Source: Solen grandis (taxonomy: Eukaryota > Mollusca > Bivalvia > Adapedonta > Solenidae). From it: a stretch of 64,000 nt of DNA. The DNA lies in contig CM037792.1 of NCBI GenBank assembly GCA_021229015.1, positions 45,071,083-45,135,082 on the forward strand, written 5' to 3'. The position numbers and the translations under genes are program-made. The notes under the pieces are model-generated. The model saw nothing but the letters and a program-made list of their open reading frames with translations, did not search any database and had not been told where the DNA came from. Of this stretch, positions 37,001-44,300 are shown one piece after another (the stretch's first letter is position 1; each line of letters opens with the position of its first letter).

Positions 37001-37618
37001 TTATTACCACATTCTTAGTAGGCCAAAATTGATCTTGTTTTGATTTGCTGCATAGCGCCACAAAAGGCAATCATTTTCATGGTTGACTGAAATACACTGT
37101 AGTCCTGCTATAATGCAGTTTTAGGGGTCCACTGTAGCAACCCGTGTTATGATCTGGGATCGTTTAAGAATATAAGCTATATAGGAATTAACCCATCCCA
37201 CCCACTGACTTTTCCTTATTGGTTTTATGTATGGCAGACATTTTCTTTTGAATTTGATATATAATTAATTGCTAATCCTTTTAGAATGTTATACTCACAA
37301 TCCTTTAAGAATGTTACACTCAAAATCCTTTAAGAATGTTACACTCACAATTCTTTTAGAATGTTACACTCACAATCCTTTAAGAATGTTACACTCATAA
37401 TCAAAATAATTTGATATTAAAACTATAATAGCGATTGGTTGTTTTGTTGTTATATTTAGTGAAATAGAAATTATCGCACCCCACCCACTGAATTGAACAA
37501 CTGCCACCCCTGCCCATATCAATTTTAAGAATATATAGCTACATGTACGACACAAAACAATACTTACATTGACACTTGTACCAAATATGAATGCCAGGAA
37601 TATAAAGAATTTATCCAT
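3989..37618 (-). CDS. Unidentified secreted or membrane cysteine-rich protein (five exons, 3' incomplete)
   Basis: The gene is assembled from five minus-strand exons: 37618-37568, 32761-32560, 10018-9695, 9236-9170 and 4095-3989. All have GT/AG boundaries and compatible phases (0, 1, 1, 2, then ending in phase 1), giving 250 residues plus one base. Residues 1-16 are a clear signal peptide (MDKFFIFLAFIFG...). Residues 17 to about 214 hold 16 cysteines, an even number consistent with disulfide bonding in the secretory pathway, plus three N-glycosylation sequons (NAS, NLT, NDS). The last exon is a Pro/Thr/Ser-rich stalk such as would precede a membrane anchor or a second domain. The 3' exons were not found before position 1. 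I do not recognise the family; a bivalve receptor ectodomain or a secreted matrix or immune protein are possibilities, and no function is assigned. Intron 2 is 22.5 kb and packed with transposons. Confidence 0.7.
4120..4989. mobile_element. Probable hAT-like element lacking coding capacity
   Basis: The right end read on the minus strand is CAGGGTTCGACATTAAC, a common hAT terminus; the left end is CTGAGAGCTAGACATTCAC. Both are followed by subterminal copies of GGTCC/CTAG motifs (4140-4190 and 4890-4960). No matching 8 bp target duplication is visible, so the exact bounds are uncertain. It lies in intron 4 of the cysteine-rich gene. Confidence 0.45.
4996..6118. other. Intronic sequence without recognisable features
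   Basis: AT-rich, short ORFs only, no domain-like translation and no family repeat recognised. Confidence 0.5.
6125..6217 (-). repeat. tRNA-derived SINE head or tRNA relic
   Basis: Read on the minus strand, TTGGTAGCTCAATTACATG resembles a polymerase III A box and GGGTTTGAGTCCCGG a B box, about 50 bp apart. The intervening anticodon region does not fold into a convincing tRNA, so a SINE head or tRNA pseudogene is preferred. Nothing else stands out from 6220 to 6760. Confidence 0.5.
6763..7766. mobile_element. hAT-like non-autonomous element, 1.0 kb
   Basis: The termini are CAGGGCTCACGCTG and CAGGGTGAGCCCTG, inverted repeats of each other with one mismatch. The direct repeat GTCAC flanks both sides (6758-6762 and 7767-7771). 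GGCGAATGTG recurs near both ends (about 6838 and 7723). The interior is very AT-rich and encodes nothing. Confidence 0.65.
7806..8386 (+). repeat. Pearl-like element, short copy with intact ends
   Basis: The 5' end is ACAAGAGGGCCATAGAGGCC followed by GCTCACCTGAG. Two core-type units each contain CCAGAGTTCTA, and the 3' end is the hairpin GCTCACCATGAGC/GCTCAGGTGAGC then TAAAA. The microsatellite is missing. The 8390-9165 stretch that follows shows nothing recognisable. Confidence 0.75.
9170..9236 (-). CDS. Exon 4 of the cysteine-rich protein
   Basis: Acceptor TATTGCAG, donor CCAAA/gtaagt. The 67 bp exon reads in frame with exon 3 through a split Asp codon (G+AT), giving DYSCVAKCAENMARDPKFQC and then IPK, with three cysteines in C-x3-C-x12-C spacing. 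The 458 bp intron on its 5' side is the shortest of the gene. Confidence 0.75.
9695..10018 (-). CDS. Exon 3 of the cysteine-rich protein
   Basis: The 324 bp exon has acceptor TATCATTGCAG and donor ATGG/gtaagt. It encodes 108 residues with six cysteines, many Tyr, Asp and Glu residues, a CFYC motif near its start and CIEGDPCPDGQE near its end. The composition is unlike the surrounding non-coding DNA. A 148-residue open frame spans it only because intron sequence happens to be open on the 5' side. Confidence 0.75.
10019..11295. other. Start of the 22.5 kb intron 2, no recognisable features
   Basis: AT-rich, small spurious ORFs only; no element termini recognised before the hairpin-family element begins near 11296. 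Confidence 0.45.
11997..13542 (+). mobile_element. Pearl-like element with about seven core repeats
   Basis: The 5' end is GAGGGCCATGATGGCCC then CGCTCACCTGAG. About seven core units of roughly 165 bp follow, each containing AAGTGACCCCTGGTGCGGGG, AATCTTGGTAATG and CTCTAGGCC. A GACGGACGCACGCACG-type microsatellite lies at about 13449-13487, and the terminal hairpin GCTCACCATGAGC/GCTCAGGTGAGC ends in TAAAAA. It is inserted in the hairpin-ended element. This is one of the most complete copies in the window. Confidence 0.8.
14456..15023 (-). mobile_element. Reverse-oriented pearl-like element
   Basis: It begins with the reverse complement of the family 3' end (AGCTCACCTGAGCAGATGTG) and CCGTCCGTCCGTCCGTCGTCC microsatellite bases, and ends GGGCCATCTTAACCCACTTGTT-like, the reverse of the family 5' end. 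It splits a core unit of the surrounding hairpin-family element. Confidence 0.7.
15870..17308. other. Intronic sequence; direct repeats at 16510-16690
   Basis: Three copies of a roughly 75 bp unit (CATTCCCTTGAGCTTTGTTCAATGCCC-like) lie at about 16515-16690. AATAAAGCCCT at about 16367 and AGGGCTTTATT at about 16487 are inverted copies 110 bp apart. Nothing coding is seen. Confidence 0.45.
17309..19597 (-). CDS. hAT-family transposase-like protein, uninterrupted 762-codon ORF
   Basis: A single-exon ORF of the ZNF862/C17orf113-like hAT group. In full-ORF numbering the order is: basic N-terminus (16-35), a BED/TTF-type zinc finger (C108, C111, H136, H142), an RNase-H-like domain beginning with VMIDESTD (249-253), SLATGGASTM (310-319), QSHCIAHRLNLAV (340-352), SIRWLG (405-410), and the C-terminal dimerisation segment SSVACERSFSTQNRIKNKYR (678-697). 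The C-terminus is rich in Lys and Arg. The usual start is probably Met16 (position 19552), because MAGKSKPGRLKRK fits the family. In active relatives the third motif reads ATDGA; here it is ATGGA, so the second catalytic Asp is Gly314 and cleavage activity is doubtful. No stops or frameshifts are present. It sits in intron 2 of the cysteine-rich gene on the same strand. It could be a recently dead transposon copy or a retained host gene. Confidence 0.88.
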   Translation of the reverse strand: MLSVFGYHAYRADAKMAGKSKPGRLKRKLSKADNPSVLKFFKNENKSNAESIAKHILEEIISDSVIMTENASKKHAGDSVSDKTVKIWSEKHPWLKVVGSGRDRRLKCVTCEAHNIRSIWASEGSTNFQRNSIKRHGESLEHQKAETQSTKSGCLKSVFDLDDDSDSISSVSLSDKKLFRTVFYAASSELPSSQINNLLHLQTLNGANIDYQNLSWNTITEVQSCISEVFLKELVAEVIESDVYAVMIDESTDLTIHKHLSICVRYVKCGEAVTKFLTNVGLEDGKAHTIVNELVYCLSKLGLDVSKIISLATGGASTMTGKKTGVGVQMKSKHSPFLVQSHCIAHRLNLAVTDSIKKEEALVKFKDMFNALYHFMNGSSNRTMKLKKIQDMFMEPSLTIKEPHSIRWLGLKNAVEAVYESYSSVIATLAYFASDSGLLKYYSKYKTVMLVAFMLDVHEVLGFLSKAFQKEDIAFSEINPLLEAAMGKLDFIESNDGDALKGMRCSIEIRTEEGSNTAYLNCEKLTGYSDCSETELLSLRKKYTTSLKKNIKNRFRQVDSDIFKHLSVLLEPAVVNSASTTESDEALNVIGMLYGEDKSVKVTKGDSQEGVTEERKTVKNMLKKEQLIQEWPMIKGMIQGSYSKKSTQELCKRILCLHGDAFPEFTKLCKIALCMSVSSVACERSFSTQNRIKNKYRCSLKTENLDVLIQIQMSGKDLSNYDPVKAVKLWCAKKRRRKSRLTQQYKPRVKDSSVPFPSKKID
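19870..19910 (-). repeat. Probable right terminal inverted repeat of the hAT element
   Basis: On the minus strand the sequence starts CAGAGCTACAGATAAGACGC and continues into GCGTATTTGCG, the CAG-type start expected of a hAT terminus about 310 bp upstream of the transposase start. The partner end is not clear; AGAGCTAGC near 16776 preceded by TTGACTTA is a weak candidate against TGACCTTA on the right. Confidence 0.4.
20255..20635 (+). repeat. Pearl-like element, 3' half
   Basis: The segment holds AAGTGACCCCTGGGGC, TTGAACAATTTGG and GTGTGAGC, and a degenerate end GTGCTCAGGTGAGCTAATAG. Its AGAGATGTCATTTGGAAC junction matches the two separated halves of the split element at 29190 and 32451. Confidence 0.65.
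21025..21958 (+). repeat. Pearl-like element with degenerate 3' end
   Basis: The 5' end is ACAAGAGGGCCATAGAGGCC then CCTGAGTATC. Three core units follow, with CCATGGCAACCAGAGTTCTA and TTTTAGCAATCTTGGTAGAG. The terminal hairpin is lost after GGTGATCACA. A different short ACAAGAG-type segment runs to about 22200. Confidence 0.65.
22205..22345 (+). repeat. 5' fragment of a pearl-like subfamily
   Basis: It starts AACAAGAGGGCCATCATGGC and shares TCACTTGATTTTAC downstream with the fragment at 1694. No 3' end was found. The stretch 22350-23700 shows nothing else recognisable. Confidence 0.5.
24456..28891 (+). mobile_element. Hairpin-ended repeat family, copy 2 (4.4 kb)
   Basis: The left end is ACTAGATTT, then the hairpin CATTCATTGATAAGAATG, then ATAGGACTTTCTGC. 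The right end is a perfect 13 bp stem AGGACTTTCTGCC/GGCAGAAAGTCCT with a 5-base loop (28859-28889), preceded by AAACCCAAT. The interior has four diverged units of roughly 430 bp (about 24960, 25390, 25850 and 28370), each with several TGACGTCA or TTGACGTCAA motifs and GGTTCGAATCTTGGATTCGCC-like sequence. One unit is split by the TTAA-flanked element. No transposase was recognised; the short ORFs arise from the repeats. Confidence 0.65.
26246..28346. mobile_element. TTAA-flanked, piggyBac-type long non-autonomous element
   Basis: It begins CCCTTTCCCC after TTAA (26242-26245) and ends AAGGGAAAGGG before TTAT. Removing it rejoins ACATGTAGAATTT with AATGTAAAAATTAGAAATTT, a continuous unit of the surrounding element. 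Near the right end a roughly 50 bp motif containing GTCTACATGAGGGAA is repeated three to four times (28200-28346). No intact transposase ORF is present in the 2.1 kb. Confidence 0.55.
29578..32095 (+). mobile_element. Third-level insertion: pearl-like element with core repeats
   Basis: The 5' end is GAGGGCCATGATGGCCC then CGCTCACCTGAG. About six core units of roughly 165 bp lie between 30800 and 31860, a GACGGACGCACGCACG microsatellite follows at about 32002-32038, and the end is GTGCTCAGGTGAGCTAAAAA. Removing it rejoins AATTCTAA with ATAACAATGGGCAATAACTC, as in the tandem unit at 32240. It is closely similar to the element at 11997. Confidence 0.75.
29823..30797 (+). mobile_element. Fourth-level insertion: pearl-like element
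   Basis: It starts AACAAGAGGCCCATGATGGC and ends CTCAGGTGAGCTAAAAA. It is inserted inside CATACCAA/ATCTAAGCT of the surrounding core repeat, which is unbroken at 12575. Its last 340 bases match 970-1310 almost base for base apart from microsatellite length. The microsatellite is at 30719-30747. Confidence 0.8.
32560..32761 (-). CDS. Exon 2 of the cysteine-rich protein
   Basis: The 202 bp exon has acceptor TTGTTGCTAG and donor GCAG/gtaaga. It starts in phase 0 (ASGEEGFKHC...) and ends in phase 1. It encodes 67 residues with seven cysteines and an NLT glycosylation sequon, and reads on from the signal-peptide exon without a break. It lies only 25 bp from the end of the outer pearl-like element, which therefore inserted right beside the donor site. 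Confidence 0.75.
33390..33800 (+). repeat. Pearl-like 3' end split by a SINE
   Basis: GGATCCAGATTATTTTAGCA at about 33395, then CAACGGACACCACACAAC and GGTGATCAGAATAG, are family 3' sequence. The final TAGCTCAAGTTCTGGTGAGC then TAAAAAC appears after the SINE at about 33776. The region 33800-34200 has nothing recognisable. Confidence 0.5.
33511..33772 (+). repeat. tRNA-derived SINE
   Basis: An A box TGGCCCAATGG (33522-33532) and B box GGTTCAATCCC (33559-33569) lie 27 bp apart, inside an arm pair CGATCC/GGATCG that recalls an acceptor stem. The T stem does not pair, so this is not a working tRNA. A non-tRNA body of about 190 bp follows. Confidence 0.65.
34200..36370 (-). pseudogene. Frameshifted hAT (DUF4371-type) transposase relic
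   Basis: Minus-strand fragments in shifting frames follow the order of DUF4371 hAT proteins: GFCNWRDATLEFRKHE (about 36300-36250), SNQSTFIKILNL and QWMEKKADK (about 35870-35800), LRILHEV and FFSIMADD (about 35740-35680), SDLVIHNEIIGLH (about 35235), then HALNLVVNKSMKRPKVQKDT (about 35010-34950) and LGYKIQRHTNNLSTALQCET (about 34720-34650), with a short C-terminal remnant. There are many stops and at least four frameshifts, and a 395 bp insertion splits it. Family membership is clear from motif order; it cannot make a protein. It lies in intron 1 of the cysteine-rich gene. Confidence 0.75.
35261..35655. mobile_element. 395 bp insertion inside the transposase relic
   Basis: It is flanked by TGACCAGC (35253-35260) and CCACCAGC (35656-35663), an imperfect 8 bp duplication. 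Removing it restores the order of the transposase motifs. GGTACCCG or GGTACCCGCAGG occurs near both ends. A hAT-type non-autonomous element is likely. Confidence 0.5.
36371..37273. other. Intron 1 sequence, no recognisable features
   Basis: AT-rich, short ORFs only. Confidence 0.45.
37274..37398 (+). repeat. 25 bp minisatellite, five units
   Basis: AATCCTTTAAGAATGTTACA plus CTCAC recurs at 37274, 37299, 37324, 37349 and 37374 with a few substitutions. It lies in intron 1, about 170 bp downstream of exon 1 of the cysteine-rich gene. Confidence 0.85.
37568..37618 (-). CDS. Exon 1 coding part of the cysteine-rich protein: signal peptide
   Basis: ATG at 37618 opens MDKFFIFLAFIFGTSVN, a short n-region with Asp and Lys, a Phe/Ile/Leu hydrophobic core and a small-residue c-region. 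The donor is GTCAAT/gtaagt, phase 0. The bases before the ATG (TATATTTTCAG/AAT) look like a splice acceptor, so a 5' UTR exon probably lies upstream, possibly across the gap. Confidence 0.7.
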
Positions 37619-37670
37619 ATTCTGAAAATATAAAAAATAATCTTTTTCAGATAAGAACCACAAAGATATA

Positions 37671-38100
37671 CTAGATTTCATTCGTTGATACGAATGATAG
37701 GACTTTCTGCTACATTTGTTAAACACTTAAAAGCTAAAAAAGTAAAAGGATATGAAATTCCAGCCTTTAACTTGCTTTTGTATGGCCATAACTTAAATAA
37801 ACTTTGAAAAATATAACCGTTTAACTTGGAGGATATGGCAAAAGTAACTGAAAATCATTTTTTTATATCAATTTATTTAACTTGGACTATTTTTATAATC
37901 TATGTTACAAATCAAATTTATTTAAAATGCTTACAATTCGAATTTCATCCTGTAATAATTGCCGAAGACCGCGTAAAAGCTTGTGTAGACAGCGTCAAGT
38001 TTGATGTCATGTGACATCATAGTCATAAGAAAATCAGTGAAATGAAATATTAAGTATCTTGAATATATCAAGTAATTTTTTCATGCTCCTTACAACTTTG
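37671..38100 (+). mobile_element. Hairpin-ended repeat family, copy 3, cut by the assembly gap
   Basis: ACTAGATTT, the hairpin CATTCGT-TGAT-ACGAATG and ATAGGACTTTCTGC match the left end of copy 2. The stretch 37960-38100 matches copy 2 at about 25190-25345. The copy begins 53 bp upstream of the start codon of the cysteine-rich gene. Confidence 0.7.
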
Positions 38101-38200
38101 NNNNNNNNNNNNNNNNNNNNNNNNNNNNNNNNNNNNNNNNNNNNNNNNNNNNNNNNNNNNNNNNNNNNNNNNNNNNNNNNNNNNNNNNNNNNNNNNNNNN
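38101..38200. other. Assembly gap of exactly 100 N
   Basis: A round 100-N run is a conventional placeholder for a scaffold join of unknown size. It falls inside a dispersed repeat on the left and 20 bp past a TMEM87 splice donor on the right. Confidence 0.95.
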
Positions 38201-38225
38201 GTCTCACATCCTGCAGCCTACTCAC

Positions 38226-38346
38226 CCAGCACGATGACTCCGCCCACCCAATACTGTACACGCAGCAGATCTCGCCAGTTACAAGCGAGCATGACCAGCC
38301 AGATCAGGCCATACACGATGTAGACCAGACCCATCACACCATAGAA
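38226..38346 (-). CDS. TMEM87: TMEM87 exon 9: TM1 and TM1-TM2 loop
   Basis: Acceptor GGCCTGTTTCAG, donor CTGG/gtgagt, 121 bp, ending phase 1. It encodes FYGVMGLVYIVYGLIWLVML (TM1) and NWRDLLRVQYWVGGVIVLG. The next family residues would be of the MLEKAVFYAE type; no such exon was found downstream. Confidence 0.88.
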
Positions 38347-41300
38347 CTGAAACAGGCCACACCCTCAGTAACAAGTCAATGTTTTAAACTTGGAAAATTG
38401 TATTAACACAATGTAGTTAAAAACTACACTGAAAGCAATTAATATGACACCAAAAGAGTCCTATTCCCACCCTGTATGTTATTTTTTTATTATTGGAAGC
38501 ACAGTTCACTTGCATTTGTGTGTCAGAGGTTTGTACCACTTCCATTTGTTAAACCAATATGCATGTATATTTTAAGGCGGTTTGGTGATTGCTAATTAAA
38601 TCTAAAAAAGGAACAATATGTTTTCCATAGGTAAATCAAAAATATAAAATCTGCAAGAGGTACTGTCCCACTTAAACGTCTAACGATTCTGTCTGAGGAA
38701 CAGATGTGTGCATTTGTTAGACGTTTTTATTCGTTCCTTGGCTGGTTCCCAAACGTTTTAAGACGCTACTGGCTGTTTCAAACTTTAGACATGCCAAAGT
38801 TTGATACGTCCAAATACCAATCGCGATAGACGGTTCTTATCTGTTCCACATGCAGTTTATTACCAGTTTATTACCAGATTCACCATAAAAAGCTTAAATG
38901 TAAAGGTAAACCTGAGGCATTACAATCAATTTTACAATGTTCATCTAACCTTGAAATATAGGCTATTGCCAAAAAAAAAACTGTAAGGAAAATAATAAGT
39001 TCATCATATCATGATGTTTATGTGTACAAAGTTTCATGATTTCATGAAGATATTAAAAAGCTTAAACACAAAAGTATACCTGAGGTGTGATAGACAGACA
39101 AACGGTTAGATGAATGAACGGACGCACACACCGACAGAAAGTCTATATGCCCCCTCCCCCCCCAATCATGACAATGTGATTGATTTCAGATCTCCCATTT
39201 TATTTGAGATGCTGGATCATAATAACTGTATGCATTGATAAAAATGAACTAGCCACTGCTGACATATATGATAGTTTATAGTGATCCTATAAAAAAGGAG
39301 CATCAAGACTTGGAAAGCCCCATCATACTTTGCTTACTGTAAAGGGGTTTACTAAACAACTTTACCTAGACACTCGAACTGGGTATTCAGTTCGTGTAGT
39401 GCTTCAAACATTTCACAAAAGCAATCATGGTTTGATATCCTATTCAGTCAGATACATGTGTAACTGTATGAAAGAGATCATTTCCGACAAATGAGCTTCT
39501 TCTGAGATTGGAAGTTTTCAAGACAATGCAAACATCAGTGTCAGCTTCATTTTAGCATATTTTTTCTAGTCAGTGTGAAAGAAACTAGAGCTATCAGTGA
39601 AGGTGATAGATACTCTGAAGAGCCATCTTGATTCAGCGCTTTTTGATATTGGGGCACAACCAGACAGGATGCAAAAGGACGGAACAATGTAAAATTCCTA
39701 TACTGCCCTGCTCACTTTGTGAAGCAGTAGAGTGATTAAGTTTAACCCTTTCCCTCATAGAGGAAACCATGAAAAGACCTATGCGAACAACATAAAACCA
39801 GATCAGCCTGCGAGTAACTCGCAGGCTGATCAGGTTTTATGCTGTTCACTGCTCCTCAGTGGTCTGGAAATGAGGATTTTGTAATTAAATTTGGTAAGGT
39901 TTAACTGTGGTTTTCTGCAGATCAGGCTTTACGTGGTACCTATTGAGTGCATCAAAATGAGTCTATATGAGGGAAAGGGTTAAACTGGCATTGTATGGCT
40001 GTGTTATAGTGGTACTTACAATAAGAAGGGGCCACTCCACAGCTGATATGTAGCCCACACTCCCTTTCATGGACACCGTCACTATATACACACAGATAAT
40101 ATTACACCATTAGTCTTGCTACAAAAACATGTATATTCATACATTTAAAATGGAATCTAATAAAAGGTATAAAATAAGCTTATAGCCATGGGGTTATTCA
40201 AGTCAAGTACAATGTATTCCACATCTTTACACCTACCTGTGAAAAGCAAAAATTATAAAACAGGATCACAATTTTTCACAGTTGAAAGGCAATTTGCCTC
40301 CTTAAAAAAACTATTCTACCCATCTACACTTAAAAGTATAAATAGCATGAATACAAGATACTAGAATAACTGCATTCACTTATTAAATTCTTTCTCCAAA
40401 CAAATACTTCTCAGTGTCCGACAAATCCTATGCCCGGAGCCTGTGGGCTACCAAATTTGTTGGCTGGGCTACCACCTATTTTACGTTAGTAGCCCGCCGG
40501 GCTACTGCCATTTCCTGTGTCTGGTTGCCCGGTGTCATTAAGCTGTGTACACCCTCTACTATACTACCCAGTATATTATGTAATAACAAGAGCTGTCAGA
40601 GGACAGCACGCTCCACTATTCAAAATGCTTGTTGGTAAATCATATGAAATCTATTTAAATTCTTGCCCTTCATTGTAATAGTAAAAAATGATATACCTTG
40701 ATAGTCTGATACCCCTTAATATATTTATGATGTCTAAAATCAATCCCATGCCTAGTTACTGAGACATAAGCACAATAACACTGTGCATGCAAAACTTAAA
40801 CCAAAAATCCAAGTTAGAAAAGGGCCATAATTTGCATCAGTCCAAAAGTTATCCTCCTGTTTTCTGATGCCCTTGAAGACACACCATAACTTTCTAGTCA
40901 ATTCCACAGGCAATTTCTGAGATATAAGCTGGATAGTAGCTTGAATGCAAAAATTTAACCATAATTCTAAGTTAAAAGGGGGTCATAATTTTTCATTTAT
41001 TCCATCAAGTGTTATCTTCCTTTATAGTATGATACCCCTAAACATATTAAAGATGTTTCAAATCAATTCCATGCCTGGACTCTGAGATATAAGCATGAAA
41101 GTACCTTGCATTCAAAACTTTAACCAAAATTTCTAAGTTAAAAAAGGGGCCATAACTTGTAATATATTCCATAAAAAGTTATCTCCTTATAGTATGATAC
41201 CCTAAACATATTCAAGATATTTCAAATCAATCCCATGCCTGGATACTGAGACTTAAGCATGAAAGTAACTTGCATGCAAAACTTTAACCAAAATTTCTAA

Positions 41301-44300
41301 GTTAAAAAGGCGCCATAATTTGTAACATATTCCATCAAGAGTTATCTACCATGAAAGTATGATACCCCTTAATGTATTAAAGATGTCTCAAATCAATCCC
41401 ATACCTGGATACTGAGATATTAGCATGAAAGTACCTTGCATGCAAAACTTTAACCAAAATTTCTAAGTTAAAAAAGGGGCCATAACTTGTAATATATTCC
41501 ATCAAAAGTTGTCTACCATGAAAGTATGATACCCCTAAACTTATTAAAGATGTTTCAAATCAATCCCATACCTGGATACTGAGATATTAGCATGAAAGTA
41601 CCTTGCATGCAAAACTTTAACCAAAATTTCTAAGTTAAAAAGGGGCCATAATTTGTAATATATTCCATCAAGAGTTATCTAACTTGGTTGTATAATGCCC
41701 CTAAACATATTCATAAACTTTCAAGTCAATACCATGAATAGTTATTGAGATACAAACTAGATAGTAGCTTGCATGCAAAACTTTAACCAAATTTTCTATT
41801 GCATGCAAAACTTTAACCAAAATTTCTAAGTTAAAAAGGGGCCATAATTCATATTAAATTCAGTCAAGAGTTATCTACCTTGGTTGTCTGATGCCCCTGA
41901 ACATATTTATAAACTTTCAAGTCAATACCATAAATGGTTATTGAGATATAAGGTTGATAGTAACTTGCACGCAAAACTTTAACCAAAAGCTGAAACGCCA
42001 ACACCGACGCCGACGCCAGGGTGACTACAATAGCTCTCATATTCTACGAATAGTCGAGCTAAAAAACCTACTGTGATCACTGATAAGGTATCAATAAAGA
42101 GGTGGAGTCATTTGCCTGATAGCAGTATCAATTGATCCAATCAATGGATGATGCTGATGGTTGCGGATTACTTGGATAGTTTCGTAACCTTTGATTTTCG
42201 TAGATGCAGACACGTCCGACAGGAATCATTTTTCTGCTTATAAAACTGAGACCAATGTTCGACAGCATCCTTTATGCTAACACTATCTCAAAATTATGTA
42301 GGAAAAGTAAAAAGAAAACCATGAAAATCCTCCAAAAGTAAATTCTTATATTTTCCTTGTCGGAAAAACAGACGCCATATCTCGGCTTCAACTGCACTCC
42401 AATCAACACCCTTTTTTTAACCGATATTGAATGATTTTTCTCATATGCAAAGTAAGAAATAACTTTTCAAAGAATTTCTCAGCAATATGATCATATGTGT
42501 ATTTTTTAATTACCTATTCACTTCGGTAATTATAATTCTTTGAGCACTGTCGCCGATTATGTCATGGGTTTTCGCGGTTTTATTTCCCAGTTTTTTAAGT
42601 GAGCAAAAACAAAGAATAAATGATTGAACATCAAAATACACTTGTTTAATTAAAATCTTGGGGAAAAACAACTTTTAACTGTATCAAACCTGAAAATTGG
42701 CAAATAAAAACTGCAGTCTAGTTTTGTTCTATTTAACGTGTTCAAGGGAGGTAACTACAAATAAGTGAAATTAAAAAAAAAAAAAAGAATGAGAAAAATA
42801 AAAGTAAACAGTATTAAATTTTCAATATTTTCCCTTTTTTTATTTTAACATGTTTTTCTTCCTTAACTTTGAGATGAATTATTATTCTAATGTACATAAT
42901 TACTATTACTACATAGTAAAGTAGGTCTTTAAGTGTACATAAATTATGTATTTATGTTAATATCAAGAACATGTATGCCATGTTAATTTCTGAAAAAAGA
43001 AATATATACACGTGTATTTCAAATACATTTCTTTGAAATACTTACCGTGAAAATTTTGTTTTTCATTTCAATATGATTGTAAAATATGAATATGTTATGC
43101 AAAACATACATTTCCTTTGCTGATGTAGTTTAATGTCATAAGGCTAAGCTTTTGAAAAATGTAATATTTATGCATGTAGGATTAATGGCCTGAGAGTTAT
43201 GCATTCTACTTGATGATAAACATATAAGTACATGGATGCTTTTCTGGTTAAACTAAAGTTCTCTGCTACTGATGTCTTTGATTGATTCTAACATTTTAAT
43301 TGTTCCCTCTGCTTTTTTTAATTGTAAACTACACATTGATAAAATAAATTGTGTCAAGACCGACTGAGTCTAAGCACAGCTGTACATTAGAATTTGTCAA
43401 CAAAATTCTGGTCTACCAGCTTCCAAATCTGGTAGCCCAGTGGGCTACCAGAATTTTTGAGAATTTGTTGGACACTGTACTACTACACACATGGTTGAAA
43501 ACTGACCTTTAGCCTGGAAACCGTCTGCTTGATCAGAGTCTATCTTCAGGATCAGTATGAAGTAACCTGACCGCCACACCTTGGCAAAGTCATAGTTGTC
43601 CACCTATAACAGAACATGCAAATTTCTACTTTAAGACACCTCTATACAACATTTTTGTAGTAACCACCACTAGCCTTCTTGTGTTGAGTTTACAACTGCC
43701 ACCATAGTATTTCAGTTAAATAGTGACATACAGCTGATCTCAAGTGGAGGGAAACCCTGCAGAAGCAACTGGGTAGAATCACTGACCTACTGCAAACCAG
43801 CTGGAATTCTTTTGTTTATAATGATAGGAATTCTTTCATTTATAATGATATTGTTTATAGTGTTGTACTTAATACATGCAATTTTACCTGGGGCTAAGTT
43901 TTTCTTTCTAAAAAAAATTAATATCAAATTTCATCACATGCAGCTATATTTTGCACAAAGCGTTAAGATTTTAGAGTACTAAAGCCCAGGAATGTCTGAT
44001 TATGCAACAATTACTGTGTGTAATGCACAGGAGCCCAAACCTAAATACGTTGCCTCGTCTCTTATCTAAATAAGTATAACACATTGTTTTATTCAGTTTT
44101 TGAGCAGACATGTGACTCTGCACATTGTATGGAGAACAGAAAAAACACTTTAATATTGTAGATCTGCATGAAATTATACTGACACAACTAAAATAATAAA
44201 GTTAACTTAAGATGAGGATATACATTAAACTTAATTATATTTTTTCTCACAAAAGTCATTGTAACAAAAGGGCACTGTACTGTAAACAATTATGAATCAA

